A DNA stretch of 64,000 nucleotides, taken from NCBI GenBank assembly GCA_948467545.1, contig CAOKER010000001.1:186001-250000 (forward strand). Direction: 5' to 3'. Under the pieces are notes generated by a model. It had not been told where the DNA came from. It saw only the letters and a program-made list of their open reading frames with translations, and searched no databases. Below, one piece after another: positions 52,061-63,507 of the stretch (the first letter of the stretch is position 1; every line of letters begins with the position of its first letter). The stretch comes from an uncultured Eubacteriales bacterium (lineage in GTDB: Bacteria; Bacillota; Clostridia; Oscillospirales; CAG-272). The translations under genes and the position numbers were made by a program.

Positions 52061-53554
52061 ATGAACGCAAGATCTGATGAGATAAGCAGTATTATAAAAG
52101 AGCAGATAAAGAATTATCGGAGCAAAATCGAGATGTCCGAGACAGGAAATGTCATTCTTGTCGGAGACGGAATTGCGCGTGTTTACGGTCTGCGTGACTG
52201 TATGGCGGGAGAGCTGCTCGAATTTGACGACGGAAGCTTCGGCATGGCTCAAAATCTTGAGAACGAAACGGTTTCTGTTGCTGTGCTTTCAGATAAAAAT
52301 GAAATCAGAGAGGGGACGACGGTCCGCAGAACCGGGCGTGTTGTTTCCGTGCCGGTCGGAGAAGCTTTGCTCGGCCGCGTCGTAGATGCTCTCGGACATC
52401 CTATCGACGGAAAAGGAAAGATAGACTGTAGTGCGGAATATCCCGTAGAAGCTGAAGCTCCGGGAATTATCGAAAGAAAAAGCGTTTCTGTTCCGCTTCA
52501 GACGGGAATCAAAGCAATCGACAGCATGATACCGATCGGACGCGGTCAGCGCGAGCTTATAATCGGCGACCGTCAGACCGGAAAAACGGAGATCGCGATA
52601 GATACCATTATAAACCAGAAGGATCAAAATGTAATATGTATTTATGTAGCGATCGGTCAAAAAAGTACGTCCGTTGTTCAGCTCAGCGGAGAGCTGCAAC
52701 GTGCAGGAGCGATGGATTACACGATTATAGTATCGGCGTCGGCGTCTGAAAGTGCTCCGCTTCAATATATCGCTCCGTATTCCGGCTGCGCCATGGCGGA
52801 ATATTTCCGAGCTCAGGGACGCGATGTTTTGATTGTGTATGACGATTTGAGCAAACATGCCGTCGCATACCGTGCACTCTCTCTGCTTATCCGCCGTCCG
52901 CCTGGACGCGAGGCTTATCCGGGAGATGTGTTTTATCTGCACTCAAGACTGCTTGAGCGTGCGGCATGTGTTGCTCCTGAGTATGGAGGCGGCTCGATTA
53001 CGGCTCTTCCGATTATAGAGACTCAGGCGGGAGATGTGTCCGCTTATATTCCGACAAATGTGATTTCTATAACCGACGGTCAGATATTTCTTGAAACAGA
53101 ACTTTTTCATGCAGGTGTTATGCCTGCCATAAATCCCGGAATATCGGTCAGCCGTGTCGGAGGCTCCGCACAGCTTAAGGCGATGAAAAAGGTTTCCGGG
53201 GAGCTTAAGCTTTTATATTCGCAGTACAGAGAGCTTCAGTCGTTTGCCCAGTTCGGAAGCGATCTTGACGCGGATACCAAGGCGCGTCTTGCTCTCGGAG
53301 AAAGAATTGTAGAAGTTTTGAAGCAAAAGCGAAACTCACCGGTTTCTGCCGGCTGTCAGGTCGCAATTATATATGCCGTTATAAACGGTTATCTTAAGGA
53401 TGTAGAGGTTTCAAAGGTTTCTGAATATGAACAGCTTCTTTATACGAAGCTTAAGGCAGAGTACGGTGATTTGCTTGACAGATTTGAAGCCGGTTATTTT
53501 GAGGAGAGCGACGTCGCAAGGCTGCGGTCTGCGCTTGACGGAATGCAGGGGTGA
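52061..53554 (+). CDS. atpA: F-type ATP synthase subunit alpha
   Basis: 497-residue non-catalytic nucleotide-binding subunit. P-loop GDRQTGKT, and [17 protein letters not shown] is the alpha signature. Normal length. ATG 52061 follows GAAAGGAACGGTCCTG; the frame is open to 52034. Seven bases separate it from atpG. Confidence 0.97.
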   Translation: MNARSDEISSIIKEQIKNYRSKIEMSETGNVILVGDGIARVYGLRDCMAGELLEFDDGSFGMAQNLENETVSVAVLSDKNEIREGTTVRRTGRVVSVPVGEALLGRVVDALGHPIDGKGKIDCSAEYPVEAEAPGIIERKSVSVPLQTGIKAIDSMIPIGRGQRELIIGDRQTGKTEIAIDTIINQKDQNVICIYVAIGQKSTSVVQLSGELQRAGAMDYTIIVSASASESAPLQYIAPYSGCAMAEYFRAQGRDVLIVYDDLSKHAVAYRALSLLIRRPPGREAYPGDVFYLHSRLLERAACVAPEYGGGSITALPIIETQAGDVSAYIPTNVISITDGQIFLETELFHAGVMPAINPGISVSRVGGSAQLKAMKKVSGELKLLYSQYRELQSFAQFGSDLDADTKARLALGERIVEVLKQKRNSPVSAGCQVAIIYAVINGYLKDVEVSKVSEYEQLLYTKLKAEYGDLLDRFEAGYFEESDVARLRSALDGMQG

Positions 53555-53560
53555 TCCGAT

Positions 53561-56104
<2,544 letters not shown>

Positions 56105-56172
56105 GCTAATTAAAATGTGAGAATCTGCAATAAATGATTCCGTAATTCGTTGTTTATATCTTGACATGGCAG

Positions 56173-56209
56173 CGCCGCAGAAAGCAATAACAAAGCTTTC
56201 TTTTCGGCG
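56173..56209. terminator. hairpin after the atp operon
   Basis: AGAAAGC/GCTTTCT stem extended by CGCCG/CGGCG across a small internal loop. No T-run follows on either strand, so termination is only likely. It lies between atpC and the converging hsdS gene; the rest of 56105-56334 shows no gene. Confidence 0.4.
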
Positions 56210-56334
56210 GCGTCATCTCACAGCGGAGATCTTTAGCACGATTCAGCAGTTGATTATTCTCCTTTATAAAGGATTTATACTATACACATTTTACCCTTTT
56301 CTACCATTCACTTTTTTTCATTTTTTGCACGTCT

Positions 56335-57579
56335 TTAGACGTGTCGGAGGGGATAAAAACTCAATAACTTGTTCCTGTAATATTCATACTGTTTTTGCCT
56401 TGCTTCGATTTCCGCAGGCAAACCGCATGAAAGGTCGTTGCAGAGAGTATCAAAACGGTCAAGGATATTAATAAGTTCATTTTGTGTTTCAATACTGGGT
56501 ATAGGAATTATTAATTTACGCATTTCAGACATTGGAATACTTTTCACGGTACCGCCAGCAACTTTTTTCATTATATTTGTGCGAATTAATTTTGTTCTGA
56601 ATAGGTACATTAAATAACGTGAATTTAATAGTGTTTGGTCAGGCTTAATTACATAAATTCCTTCTTTTATATTCCAATTTAATGGCTCTTTTTCTATTAC
56701 AGCAGTTTCACCAATTGTACCTGTTCCAGAAAATATTACATCGCCAATTTCAAGATTGGAACGATTGTTACACAATTTAAGTGCCTTATCGTTAATTTTG
56801 TCTGTTTTTTCTGAGAAGACAATTGTATTATTCTGAATTTCTCTTATAGTAACATAATAGTTATTTGCATCTGGAGTGTTTAAATTAAAAAAGTGACGAG
56901 GATTTAATCCTGTATTTAAAGATATAATGACATCATCTAGTTTTCTCCAAGATATTGTATTATCAAAGACTAACAATTCATCCCTATAATATTCATACTG
57001 CTTCTTTCTCGCTTGCAGCTCCGCTTGCAGCTCCGCTTGCAGCTCCGCTTGCAGCTCCGCTTGCAGCTCCGCTGTAAGCGCAGAAAATTTGTCAAGTATA
57101 CGCACGATTTCACGCTGAACAGGGAGAGGGGGAAGGGGGATTTTAAAATCTTCTGTTACTGATAAAGAGATTTGTGGTAATGATCCCATTCCGGAAGCCG
57201 CTGTGCGGAAGTATTCCAAATTATTCTTTAATACATAATAAAGATATTTGACCAATGTTATTTTATCAGCAGTGTACGCCCACATTTCATTTTTAAAGGT
57301 GAAAGGCTTATCATAATATACTACATCAATCACACCACGGGATTGAACCAAAACTGCGGGAACTTTTATTATATTTGAATTAGGTATATCTTTTTCATGT
57401 GCATTGATTACTGTCTTTCCTCCTGCAAACACTCGAATTTCCCCATCTTTGGCTTCAATTTCTTTCATTTTTCCAGCGGTAATTGGAGTACCTTTAAGTC
57501 TGTTGAAAACTTCCTTAACCCTTTTATAATCCACCCCGTTCGGGCAAAATTTCTGAATCAATTCATCAAGTTTTGTCAT
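56335..57579 (-). CDS. hsdS: type I restriction-modification specificity subunit HsdS (orphan)
   Basis: 414-residue DNA-recognition subunit with two target-recognition domains, TRD1 ~10-150 (LPPLPVQREIVRILDKFSAL closes it) and TRD2 ~205-380 (IPIPSIETQNELINILDRFDTL closes it). Each is followed by a conserved helix carrying the same KQYEYYRnxLL sequence. The central spacer is lengthened by five perfect Glu-Leu-Gln-Ala repeats. No hsdM or hsdR is in the window, so partners must be elsewhere, or it is a spare specificity cassette. AT content is higher than in its neighbours, suggesting transfer. ATG 57579 is eight bases after AAAGG; a GTG at 57588 overlaps that site. Confidence 0.93.
   Translation of the reverse strand: MTKLDELIQKFCPNGVDYKRVKEVFNRLKGTPITAGKMKEIEAKDGEIRVFAGGKTVINAHEKDIPNSNIIKVPAVLVQSRGVIDVVYYDKPFTFKNEMWAYTADKITLVKYLYYVLKNNLEYFRTAASGMGSLPQISLSVTEDFKIPLPPLPVQREIVRILDKFSALTAELQAELQAELQAELQAELQARKKQYEYYRDELLVFDNTISWRKLDDVIISLNTGLNPRHFFNLNTPDANNYYVTIREIQNNTIVFSEKTDKINDKALKLCNNRSNLEIGDVIFSGTGTIGETAVIEKEPLNWNIKEGIYVIKPDQTLLNSRYLMYLFRTKLIRTNIMKKVAGGTVKSIPMSEMRKLIIPIPSIETQNELINILDRFDTLCNDLSCGLPAEIEARQKQYEYYRNKLLSFYPLRHV
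57011..57070 (-). repeat. 12-bp tandem repeat inside hsdS (five units, Glu-Leu-Gln-Ala)
   Basis: Five identical copies of GCTTGCAGCTCC on the plus strand, in frame, each adding four residues to the helix between the two recognition domains. Gain or loss of a unit keeps the frame. Confidence 0.95.
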
Positions 57580-57613
57580 CTTTTTCACCTTTTTCCCTCT
57601 TTTTAGAGAGATT

Positions 57614-57705
57614 TATAATATCTTAAATCTAAATCTTTAAGATGTAAGGTTTGTTTCGCCGTCAACAACGTCGACTTTGCGGAACAAACCTTAGCCTTGA
57701 AACTT
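57614..57705 (+). repeat. short interspersed repeat, copy 4
   Basis: Plus strand: TATAAT (57614-57619), CTTAAA...TTTAAG hairpin, GTAAGGTTTGTTTCGCCGT, a CG-type loop (GTTGACGG region diverged), CTTTGCGGAACAAACC, CCTTGAAAC. Same order as copies 2 and 3 but opposite orientation, between hsdS and the PHP gene. No plus-strand gene follows it and no good -35 is seen. Confidence 0.7.
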
Positions 57706-57737
57706 TAGGTTTTTAATATTTTTAAGTATGTAATTCT

Positions 57738-58553
57738 TTAAGTATATAATTCAAGGGTTTCAAGGGTTGAAAATTCGTCGAATCCAAAGCTTTCAATATA
57801 GCTTAATGCACCGTTAAAACCATACAGCAAATCGCCTGACTGATGACAGTCGCTTGAAAACGTTACCTTTCCGCCTGCCGATTTTATCATTTTCATAATT
57901 TCCGGAGACGGGTAGGGCGCGGTGCGGTATCCGCGTGAAATAGCCCCGGTATTTATTTCAAAAAGCACACCGCTTTTTGCCAGAGTGTTTACGGCGTCTT
58001 CGGCTGCGCAAAGATATTTATCGGATTTTTCATCGAAAATATCGTGTTTTTCATTAAATTTGGTCAGCAAGTCAAAATGTCCTATTATGCTGCAATGCGT
58101 TTTCTCGTAAACCGATTTTACAAGCCGGAAATAATCAGCCGCATAGTCGTCGGCTTTTCCGTTCCAGTGCTGCTCGATTGCTTCAACAATCGTTTTTTTG
58201 TCTAAATCAACGTCAAAAAAACGTCCGTTATGTTCTATATAATGTACGGAACCTATTATGAAATCGTAGCTGCCGAAGCTGTCAGACGAGAAATAATCCT
58301 TTTCGACTCCGCAGTATATTTTAATTTTACCTGAAAAATCCTCTTTGAGCTGTGATATTTCCTTGCGGTATTTTACTGTGTTTTCATCTGTCATACAGTA
58401 AGAGGTATCACTTCCGTACAGCGGCGGCATGGAGGCATGTCCGGAAAATCCGAGCTCGCTTATACCGAGCTTAAGCGCCTCCTGAACAATTTCAAACGGT
58501 GTGTTTTTTCCGTCGCAGAATGTCGAATGAGTATGGTAGTTAAATTTTATCAA
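57738..58553 (-). CDS. PHP-domain phosphatase, histidinol-phosphatase HisJ-like
   Basis: 271-residue PHP-fold metal-dependent phosphoesterase. Metal ligands are visible in NYHTHSTFCDG, LGFSGHAS, GVEKDYF, IIGSVHYIE, IIGHFDLL and FSSDCHQSGDL. The family includes the Firmicute histidinol-phosphatase (last but one step of histidine synthesis); no other his gene is nearby, so the substrate is tentative. TTG start at 58553 after GGAAAGGA. Confidence 0.88.
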   Translation of the reverse strand: MIKFNYHTHSTFCDGKNTPFEIVQEALKLGISELGFSGHASMPPLYGSDTSYCMTDENTVKYRKEISQLKEDFSGKIKIYCGVEKDYFSSDSFGSYDFIIGSVHYIEHNGRFFDVDLDKKTIVEAIEQHWNGKADDYAADYFRLVKSVYEKTHCSIIGHFDLLTKFNEKHDIFDEKSDKYLCAAEDAVNTLAKSGVLFEINTGAISRGYRTAPYPSPEIMKMIKSAGGKVTFSSDCHQSGDLLYGFNGALSYIESFGFDEFSTLETLELYT

Positions 58554-58728
58554 ATTATATAGTTCCTTTCCGATTTGTATTTCTGCAGGAACTTTTGCCC
58601 GGAAATACCTATCGTGAATTACGCTTTCAATGAATATAATATCATTTTATATTATTAATGTCAACGGTATTGATATAAACATATATCTGATATTTATCTT
58701 AGGACAAAGATTTCGGCGATGATGAGAC

Positions 58729-58769
58729 AATAATAAAACCGCAAAGTTATACTTCGCGGTTTTATTATT
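58729..58769. terminator. bidirectional terminator after spoIVB
   Basis: Stem AATAATAAAACCGC / GCGGTTTTATTATT continued by AAG/CTT after one mismatch, loop TTATA. It lies 38 bp past the spoIVB stop on the minus strand. Confidence 0.8.
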
Positions 58770-58806
58770 CTTCCTGACATATTTAATCTTCTGATGTCGA
58801 TGGGGG

Positions 58807-60126
58807 TTATTCAGCCTCCGGGGCTAACAGACCGTCGCTGCCGCGAAGCATATTTTCAATGAAGATACCGTATCCGCGCGTTGGCTCGCCAATCATTACA
58901 TGAGTTACCGCTCCGACAAGCTTCCCGTTTTGAATTATGGGACTTCCGCTCATTCCCTGAATGATACCGCCTGTCAGGTTTATTAATTCCTGATCGCAAA
59001 CTTCGATTATAAAGTTTTTGGTAGAGCTGTCGTCACGCGATATCTGAGCGATTTTGATTGAATAGCGTTTGATGCCGCTGTCGTCAAGTGTACAGAGAAT
59101 TTCAGCATCTCCCTCGGTTATATCGGAGGACAATCCGATCGGCATAGGCTCTGTGTCTTTTGTATATTCCGGAATCTCCGAAAATACACCGTAAACTCCG
59201 CAGTCGCAGTTATACATCAGTGCTCCGAGCTTTTCGGAACCGAAATATCCCTGCAGTTCACCGGGAGCTCCTGCGCGTCCTTTTTTGATTCCGGAAATTA
59301 TAACGTCATTTACCGTACCTCGGCGAAGAGGGACGAGCTTGCCGGTGTCAATGTCATAAATTCCGTGTCCGAGACCTGCAAAAGCGCCTGTTTCCGGAAT
59401 TATATAAGTGACTGTTCCGATTCCTGCCGTACTGTCCCGAATCCATACACCGATTTTGTAGCTGTCTCCGTCAAACACGGGAGTAACCTGAAAGAGTTTG
59501 GTTTCACCGTCCCGCATAATTGTCAGCGTAAGAGTTTTTCCGTCGCTTTCACTGAGCAGCTCTGTCATTTGAATTACGCTGTCGATTTCTTTGCCTTCAA
59601 TTGCTGTGACGGTATCGCCTATTCGCACGCCGGCATTATAAGCCGGATTTATGGCACCGTCCGGACCGTTGACGTCGGACATTCCGACAATCAGAACGCC
59701 CTCGGTTGTCAGCTTTACCCCAAAGCTCATTCCTCCGGGATAAACCTTTACGTCGCGATAAACCCCGACGTCAACGTTTTTCAGAGGTATTACGCCGAAA
59801 AGCCTGGCTTCGCAGCTGTAATACTCTCCGAGTGATGCGGTTTTTATGCCGGAGGTACTGGCCGAAGCAACTTTTGCTCCGTCTGCCGTTCCTGCTGAGC
59901 AGGGAATACTTTCATCTCTGCAGTCTGTCCTGACATAGGATACAAGCGGAATGCGGATGCTATCCGCAAGCTCGCTTTCCGAATATACAGAGACGTATTC
60001 CGGCATGGAAAGGGAAAATGCGGAAATAACAGCGGAGACACATAGAAGTACACTGTAAACGGCCGAAGCAAAGCTGTAAACACCGCTTTTTCTATTTGCT
60101 CCTTTTTTAAAATTCCTTTTTATCAC
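58807..60126 (-). CDS. spoIVB: SpoIVB serine peptidase
   Basis: 439-residue forespore peptidase that crosses to the intermembrane space and triggers pro-sigma-K processing by cutting SpoIVFA. An N-terminal membrane helix (~18-42), a PDZ domain (~125-215, GVLIVGMSDVNGPDG, PAYNAGVRIGDTVTAIEG) and the S55-family peptidase with His in GLGHGI and Ser in GMSGSPI. The start is a GTG at 60126. A possible sigma-G/F -10 (CATCATA, minus strand 60225-60219) lies upstream but its -35 is poor. Confidence 0.96.
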   Translation of the reverse strand: MIKRNFKKGANRKSGVYSFASAVYSVLLCVSAVISAFSLSMPEYVSVYSESELADSIRIPLVSYVRTDCRDESIPCSAGTADGAKVASASTSGIKTASLGEYYSCEARLFGVIPLKNVDVGVYRDVKVYPGGMSFGVKLTTEGVLIVGMSDVNGPDGAINPAYNAGVRIGDTVTAIEGKEIDSVIQMTELLSESDGKTLTLTIMRDGETKLFQVTPVFDGDSYKIGVWIRDSTAGIGTVTYIIPETGAFAGLGHGIYDIDTGKLVPLRRGTVNDVIISGIKKGRAGAPGELQGYFGSEKLGALMYNCDCGVYGVFSEIPEYTKDTEPMPIGLSSDITEGDAEILCTLDDSGIKRYSIKIAQISRDDSSTKNFIIEVCDQELINLTGGIIQGMSGSPIIQNGKLVGAVTHVMIGEPTRGYGIFIENMLRGSDGLLAPEAE

Positions 60127-60765
60127 AACATCCGTTCCATCCTTTAAAAGATTTTTACCGTCGCTTGCAAGGCCGTAAATTTACGCTGTGGATTTACAGA
60201 CTGCAATTTTGGACGGTCTATGATGCGCACACAGTTACATTATATAATTCAGTTTTGAAATTAAACAGATTTGGATTTCAAACTGTTTTTATATAATAGT
60301 ATTTGTGCACATAATTTAATTTGTGCACGAGGAACATGAATATGTGTTACAAAATTTTCAGTGTTTGAGCGATCGACGTATTTACGCAGTTTTATTTACT
60401 TCTTTACTGTGATTGTCAAAAGTTCAAAATATATACATACATTATTTCTCGGGATATTGTATAATAACCATAAAGCTAATAATTTCGGTTGACATCTTAA
60501 TTTCTCCGTATATAGCTGTGATGTTGCAAACCAAAATTTTTGCAAATCAAAATCGCAAAATATTTCGATTTTAATGAGATTCGAAGTACAATTACGGCAA
60601 GTCCGAAGCTTTGCGATATCAGGTTATGTTTTATTTCGTGCTGCGGAGATTTTGCATATCGCAGCCTTAATTATTACGCTTAAAGCTTAATTTATATGAT
60701 AGGAATTATTATAAAAATACCGAAAAGAAATGTTTGAGCCGCTGCATGCGGCGCGGAGTATTGCT
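60127..60765. other. AT-rich intergenic region between divergent spoIVB and pepD
   Basis: About 640 bp with no supportable gene. It contains a direct repeat of ATTTGTGCAC (60301 and 60319), a TATAAT-like box near 60460, and small inverted repeats. It must hold the promoters of both neighbours; none can be assigned with confidence. Confidence 0.6.
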
Positions 60766-62241
60766 ATGAATTATGTTATTAGCGGACGCGAACCGGAAAA
60801 TCTTTTTCATTTTTTTGAGCAGATTTCCGCAATTCCGAGAGAATCCGGAAATGAAAACGAAATTGCGGATTTTGTATGTGATTTTGCAAAAAAACGCGGA
60901 CTTGAATATATAAGAGACAATTATAACAATGTTTTGGTACGAAAGAGGGCGGCCGCAGGATATGAAAATCATCCTGCGGTATTGCTTCAGGGACATCTTG
61001 ACATGGTTTGCGTTGCCGAGAGAGAAAGTAAACATGATTTTGAAAAAGATCCGCTTCGGCTTGTTTCGGAGGACGGATGGCTTCACGCGGACGGTACGAC
61101 GCTGGGGGCCGACGACGGTGTTGCCGTTGCTGCAATGCTTGCCGTTTTGGACGACGAGACCCTGCTTCATCCCGAAATCGAATGTCTTTTTACAACCGAA
61201 GAAGAAACCGGAATGACCGGCGCGATGAATTTTGACGCCTCGGAAATTAGAGCTTCGGTCATGCTCAACCTCGACTCGGAGGAAGAAGGTGCTGCGACAA
61301 TCGGCTGTGCCGGAGGAGCTGACGTGAATGTCAGAGTATCTCCCGAATATGTCGATTTGTACGGAAAATGTCTGACGGTGACTGTCGGAGGATTTGCGGG
61401 AGGACATTCGGGAACGGACATTGATAAAGAAAGAATAAACGCGATAACGCTGACGGCGAGGCTTTTGTCTTCACTTTATAATATCATGCCGTTTAATCTG
61501 GTAAGTCTGGAGGCAGGCTCGGTAAACAATGCGATTCCCACAGATGCCGAGGCTGTTATTTCCGTCTCGGACGAGGCGAGTGCCGTGGCGTTTCTTGAGG
61601 ATATGTTCGGCCGCGTCGGAGATGAATTTACTGAAGCCGACAAGGGGGGATATATAAAAATAAAGAAAACGGGCGCCGCCGGATTTACACGTACGAAAAT
61701 GTTTACCTTTAAATCGACATCGAGGATTCTGTCGTTTATAAATCTTGCTCCCTGCGGAGTTATTCGCCGAAACAAGCAGGATTTTGTTTTTGCGGAGGCT
61801 TCGTCCAATCTTGCTTCTGTTCATTCCTTTGACAGCGGCGATATGGATATTTCGTTTTTAATACGTTCTTCACTTGATGTTACTATTGATCATACGGTGG
61901 AAAAGCTGAAAACACTTGCCGTACTAACCGGGGGAGCCGTATCTGTATCCGGAAAATATCCCGGATGGGCTCCTGTTTACAAAACACCTCTTCAAAACCT
62001 CTTTATTAATGAGTACAAAACGCTTTTTTCCGATATTGAAGGGCCGTCTTTGACGCCGATTCATGCCGGACTTGAATGCGGGGTTATTTACAGTAAAATA
62101 GTTTCATGCCGCGGTGCCGGAATTGATGTTATCTCAATAGGTCCCGAAATACGGAATATTCATACGCCGGAGGAGCGGATGAGTCTTGATTCTTTTGAGA
62201 GATTTTGGCGGCTTGTTACCGCTATGCTTGAAAAGCTTTGA
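60766..62241 (+). CDS. pepD: aminoacyl-histidine dipeptidase (M20 family, PepD)
   Basis: 491-residue cytoplasmic zinc dipeptidase (beta-Ala-His type) of clan MH. Metal and catalytic segments: LLQGHLDMVCV, GTTLGADDGVAVAAMLA, FTTEEETGMTGA, and IHAGLECGVI near the C-terminus, with an inserted dimerisation domain (~210-390). ATG 60766 follows GGAG at eight bases; an ATG at 60730 adds 12 unlikely residues. It overlaps no gene and is followed closely by the metal-binding lipoprotein. Confidence 0.94.
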   Translation: MNYVISGREPENLFHFFEQISAIPRESGNENEIADFVCDFAKKRGLEYIRDNYNNVLVRKRAAAGYENHPAVLLQGHLDMVCVAERESKHDFEKDPLRLVSEDGWLHADGTTLGADDGVAVAAMLAVLDDETLLHPEIECLFTTEEETGMTGAMNFDASEIRASVMLNLDSEEEGAATIGCAGGADVNVRVSPEYVDLYGKCLTVTVGGFAGGHSGTDIDKERINAITLTARLLSSLYNIMPFNLVSLEAGSVNNAIPTDAEAVISVSDEASAVAFLEDMFGRVGDEFTEADKGGYIKIKKTGAAGFTRTKMFTFKSTSRILSFINLAPCGVIRRNKQDFVFAEASSNLASVHSFDSGDMDISFLIRSSLDVTIDHTVEKLKTLAVLTGGAVSVSGKYPGWAPVYKTPLQNLFINEYKTLFSDIEGPSLTPIHAGLECGVIYSKIVSCRGAGIDVISIGPEIRNIHTPEERMSLDSFERFWRLVTAMLEKL

Positions 62242-62286
62242 ACTTTGCGTTCTGCAAAACAATTAACGGAAGGTATTGTCATAAAG

Positions 62287-63264
62287 ATGAAGAAAATTTT
62301 TACGGTAATATGCTTGTCGCTTGCAATGATTTTGACAGGCTGTGCAGAAATTAATCCGCCTGCCGAGAATGAAAAAATCTCGGTTGTCGCAACAATTTTT
62401 CCATGCTATGATTTTGCAAGGCAGGTTGGCGGAGACTGTGCGGACGTTACTCTGCTGATACCGCCGGGAAGTGAGAGCCATAGCTACGAACCGACTTCTG
62501 CCGATATTATTAAAATAAGTGGGTGTGATTTGTTTATATATGTCGGAGGAGAATCCGATAAATGGGTAGATGAAATTATCGGTTCGGTAAAGCCCGGAGA
62601 CAAAGGGCTCAGAACTCTTAAGCTTATGGATTGTGTTTCGGTGCTTGAAGAAGACCTTACCGGAATTGTATCGGATGAGGATGAGCAGGCCGAGGACGGC
62701 GACGACAGCGCTGAGCATAGCGCTCATGAAGACGAATACGACGAGCATGTCTGGACTTCTTTGAGAAATGCGGAGAAAATTTTAACGTCGGTGGAGGCTG
62801 TTTTTTCTGAGCTTGATCCCGAAAATTCTGATATATTTGAAAAAAACTGCGCGTCATATGTTTCGGATATTTCCGACTTGGATTCAAAATTTACCGAGCT
62901 TTTTAACTCGGTGACGGATAAGACTATGATTTTTGCGGATCGTTTTCCTTTTCTCTATTTTACCCGTGATTATGAAATTCCATACTACGCTGCTTTTCCC
63001 GGATGCGCGTCTCAGACAGAACCGAGTATACTTGTAATTTCAAAGCTTATTGACAAGGTAAAGGAAGCGAAAATTAAAACGGTTTATTATATGGATTTTT
63101 CAAGTTCAAAAACCGCCGCAAGTATATCGGAAGCTACCGGTGCGGAAACTGCGTGTCTCTATTCATGTCATAATGTTACGGATGAACAGCTCAAAAGCGG
63201 AGTTACTTATCTTTCTCTGATGACTGAAAATTACAACACGATAAAAAATGCCTTTGAAAAATAA
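62287..63264 (+). CDS. zinc/manganese ABC transporter substrate-binding lipoprotein, ZnuA-like
   Basis: 325 residues. Lipoprotein signal peptide with lipobox LTGC (cleavage before Cys18 or so). Cluster A-I fold: VVATIFPCYDFARQVGG, the His ligand in PPGSESHSYEPT, the loop rich in Asp/Glu/His (SAEHSAHEDEYDEH) typical of zinc-type members, and HVWTSLRNAEKI with a second His. GAAGGTATTGTCATAAAG before ATG 62287 is the extended motif. The third and fourth ligands are changed: the usual third His appears as FADRFPFLYF, where relatives have HxAFxYF. Permease and ATPase genes may lie beyond the window. Confidence 0.88.
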   Translation: MKKIFTVICLSLAMILTGCAEINPPAENEKISVVATIFPCYDFARQVGGDCADVTLLIPPGSESHSYEPTSADIIKISGCDLFIYVGGESDKWVDEIIGSVKPGDKGLRTLKLMDCVSVLEEDLTGIVSDEDEQAEDGDDSAEHSAHEDEYDEHVWTSLRNAEKILTSVEAVFSELDPENSDIFEKNCASYVSDISDLDSKFTELFNSVTDKTMIFADRFPFLYFTRDYEIPYYAAFPGCASQTEPSILVISKLIDKVKEAKIKTVYYMDFSSSKTAASISEATGAETACLYSCHNVTDEQLKSGVTYLSLMTENYNTIKNAFEK

Positions 63265-63507
63265 TTAACGGAAAATATCTGACGTGTTGATTAAGGCGGT
63301 CTGAGACATTAGCTTGTATAAAATTCAGATTTTGCTTCATTTATCTGTATATTAGATAAACTGTAAACTTTTTTGACAATGCTTGTATTGTTAATAAAAT
63401 AAGTTTAATATAAAATAAATGCTTTTATTTATATCAGTTTTTACAATTTTACACGATGATATTAACTGTGTTTTTTGAAAGGAGTATGTAACCGCTTAAC
63501 GTCGGTT

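Noticed and set aside
60301..60328. Operator formed by two ATTTGTGCAC direct repeats
   Set aside because: Only two short copies, and no promoter could be placed relative to them; kept as a note in the intergenic entry.
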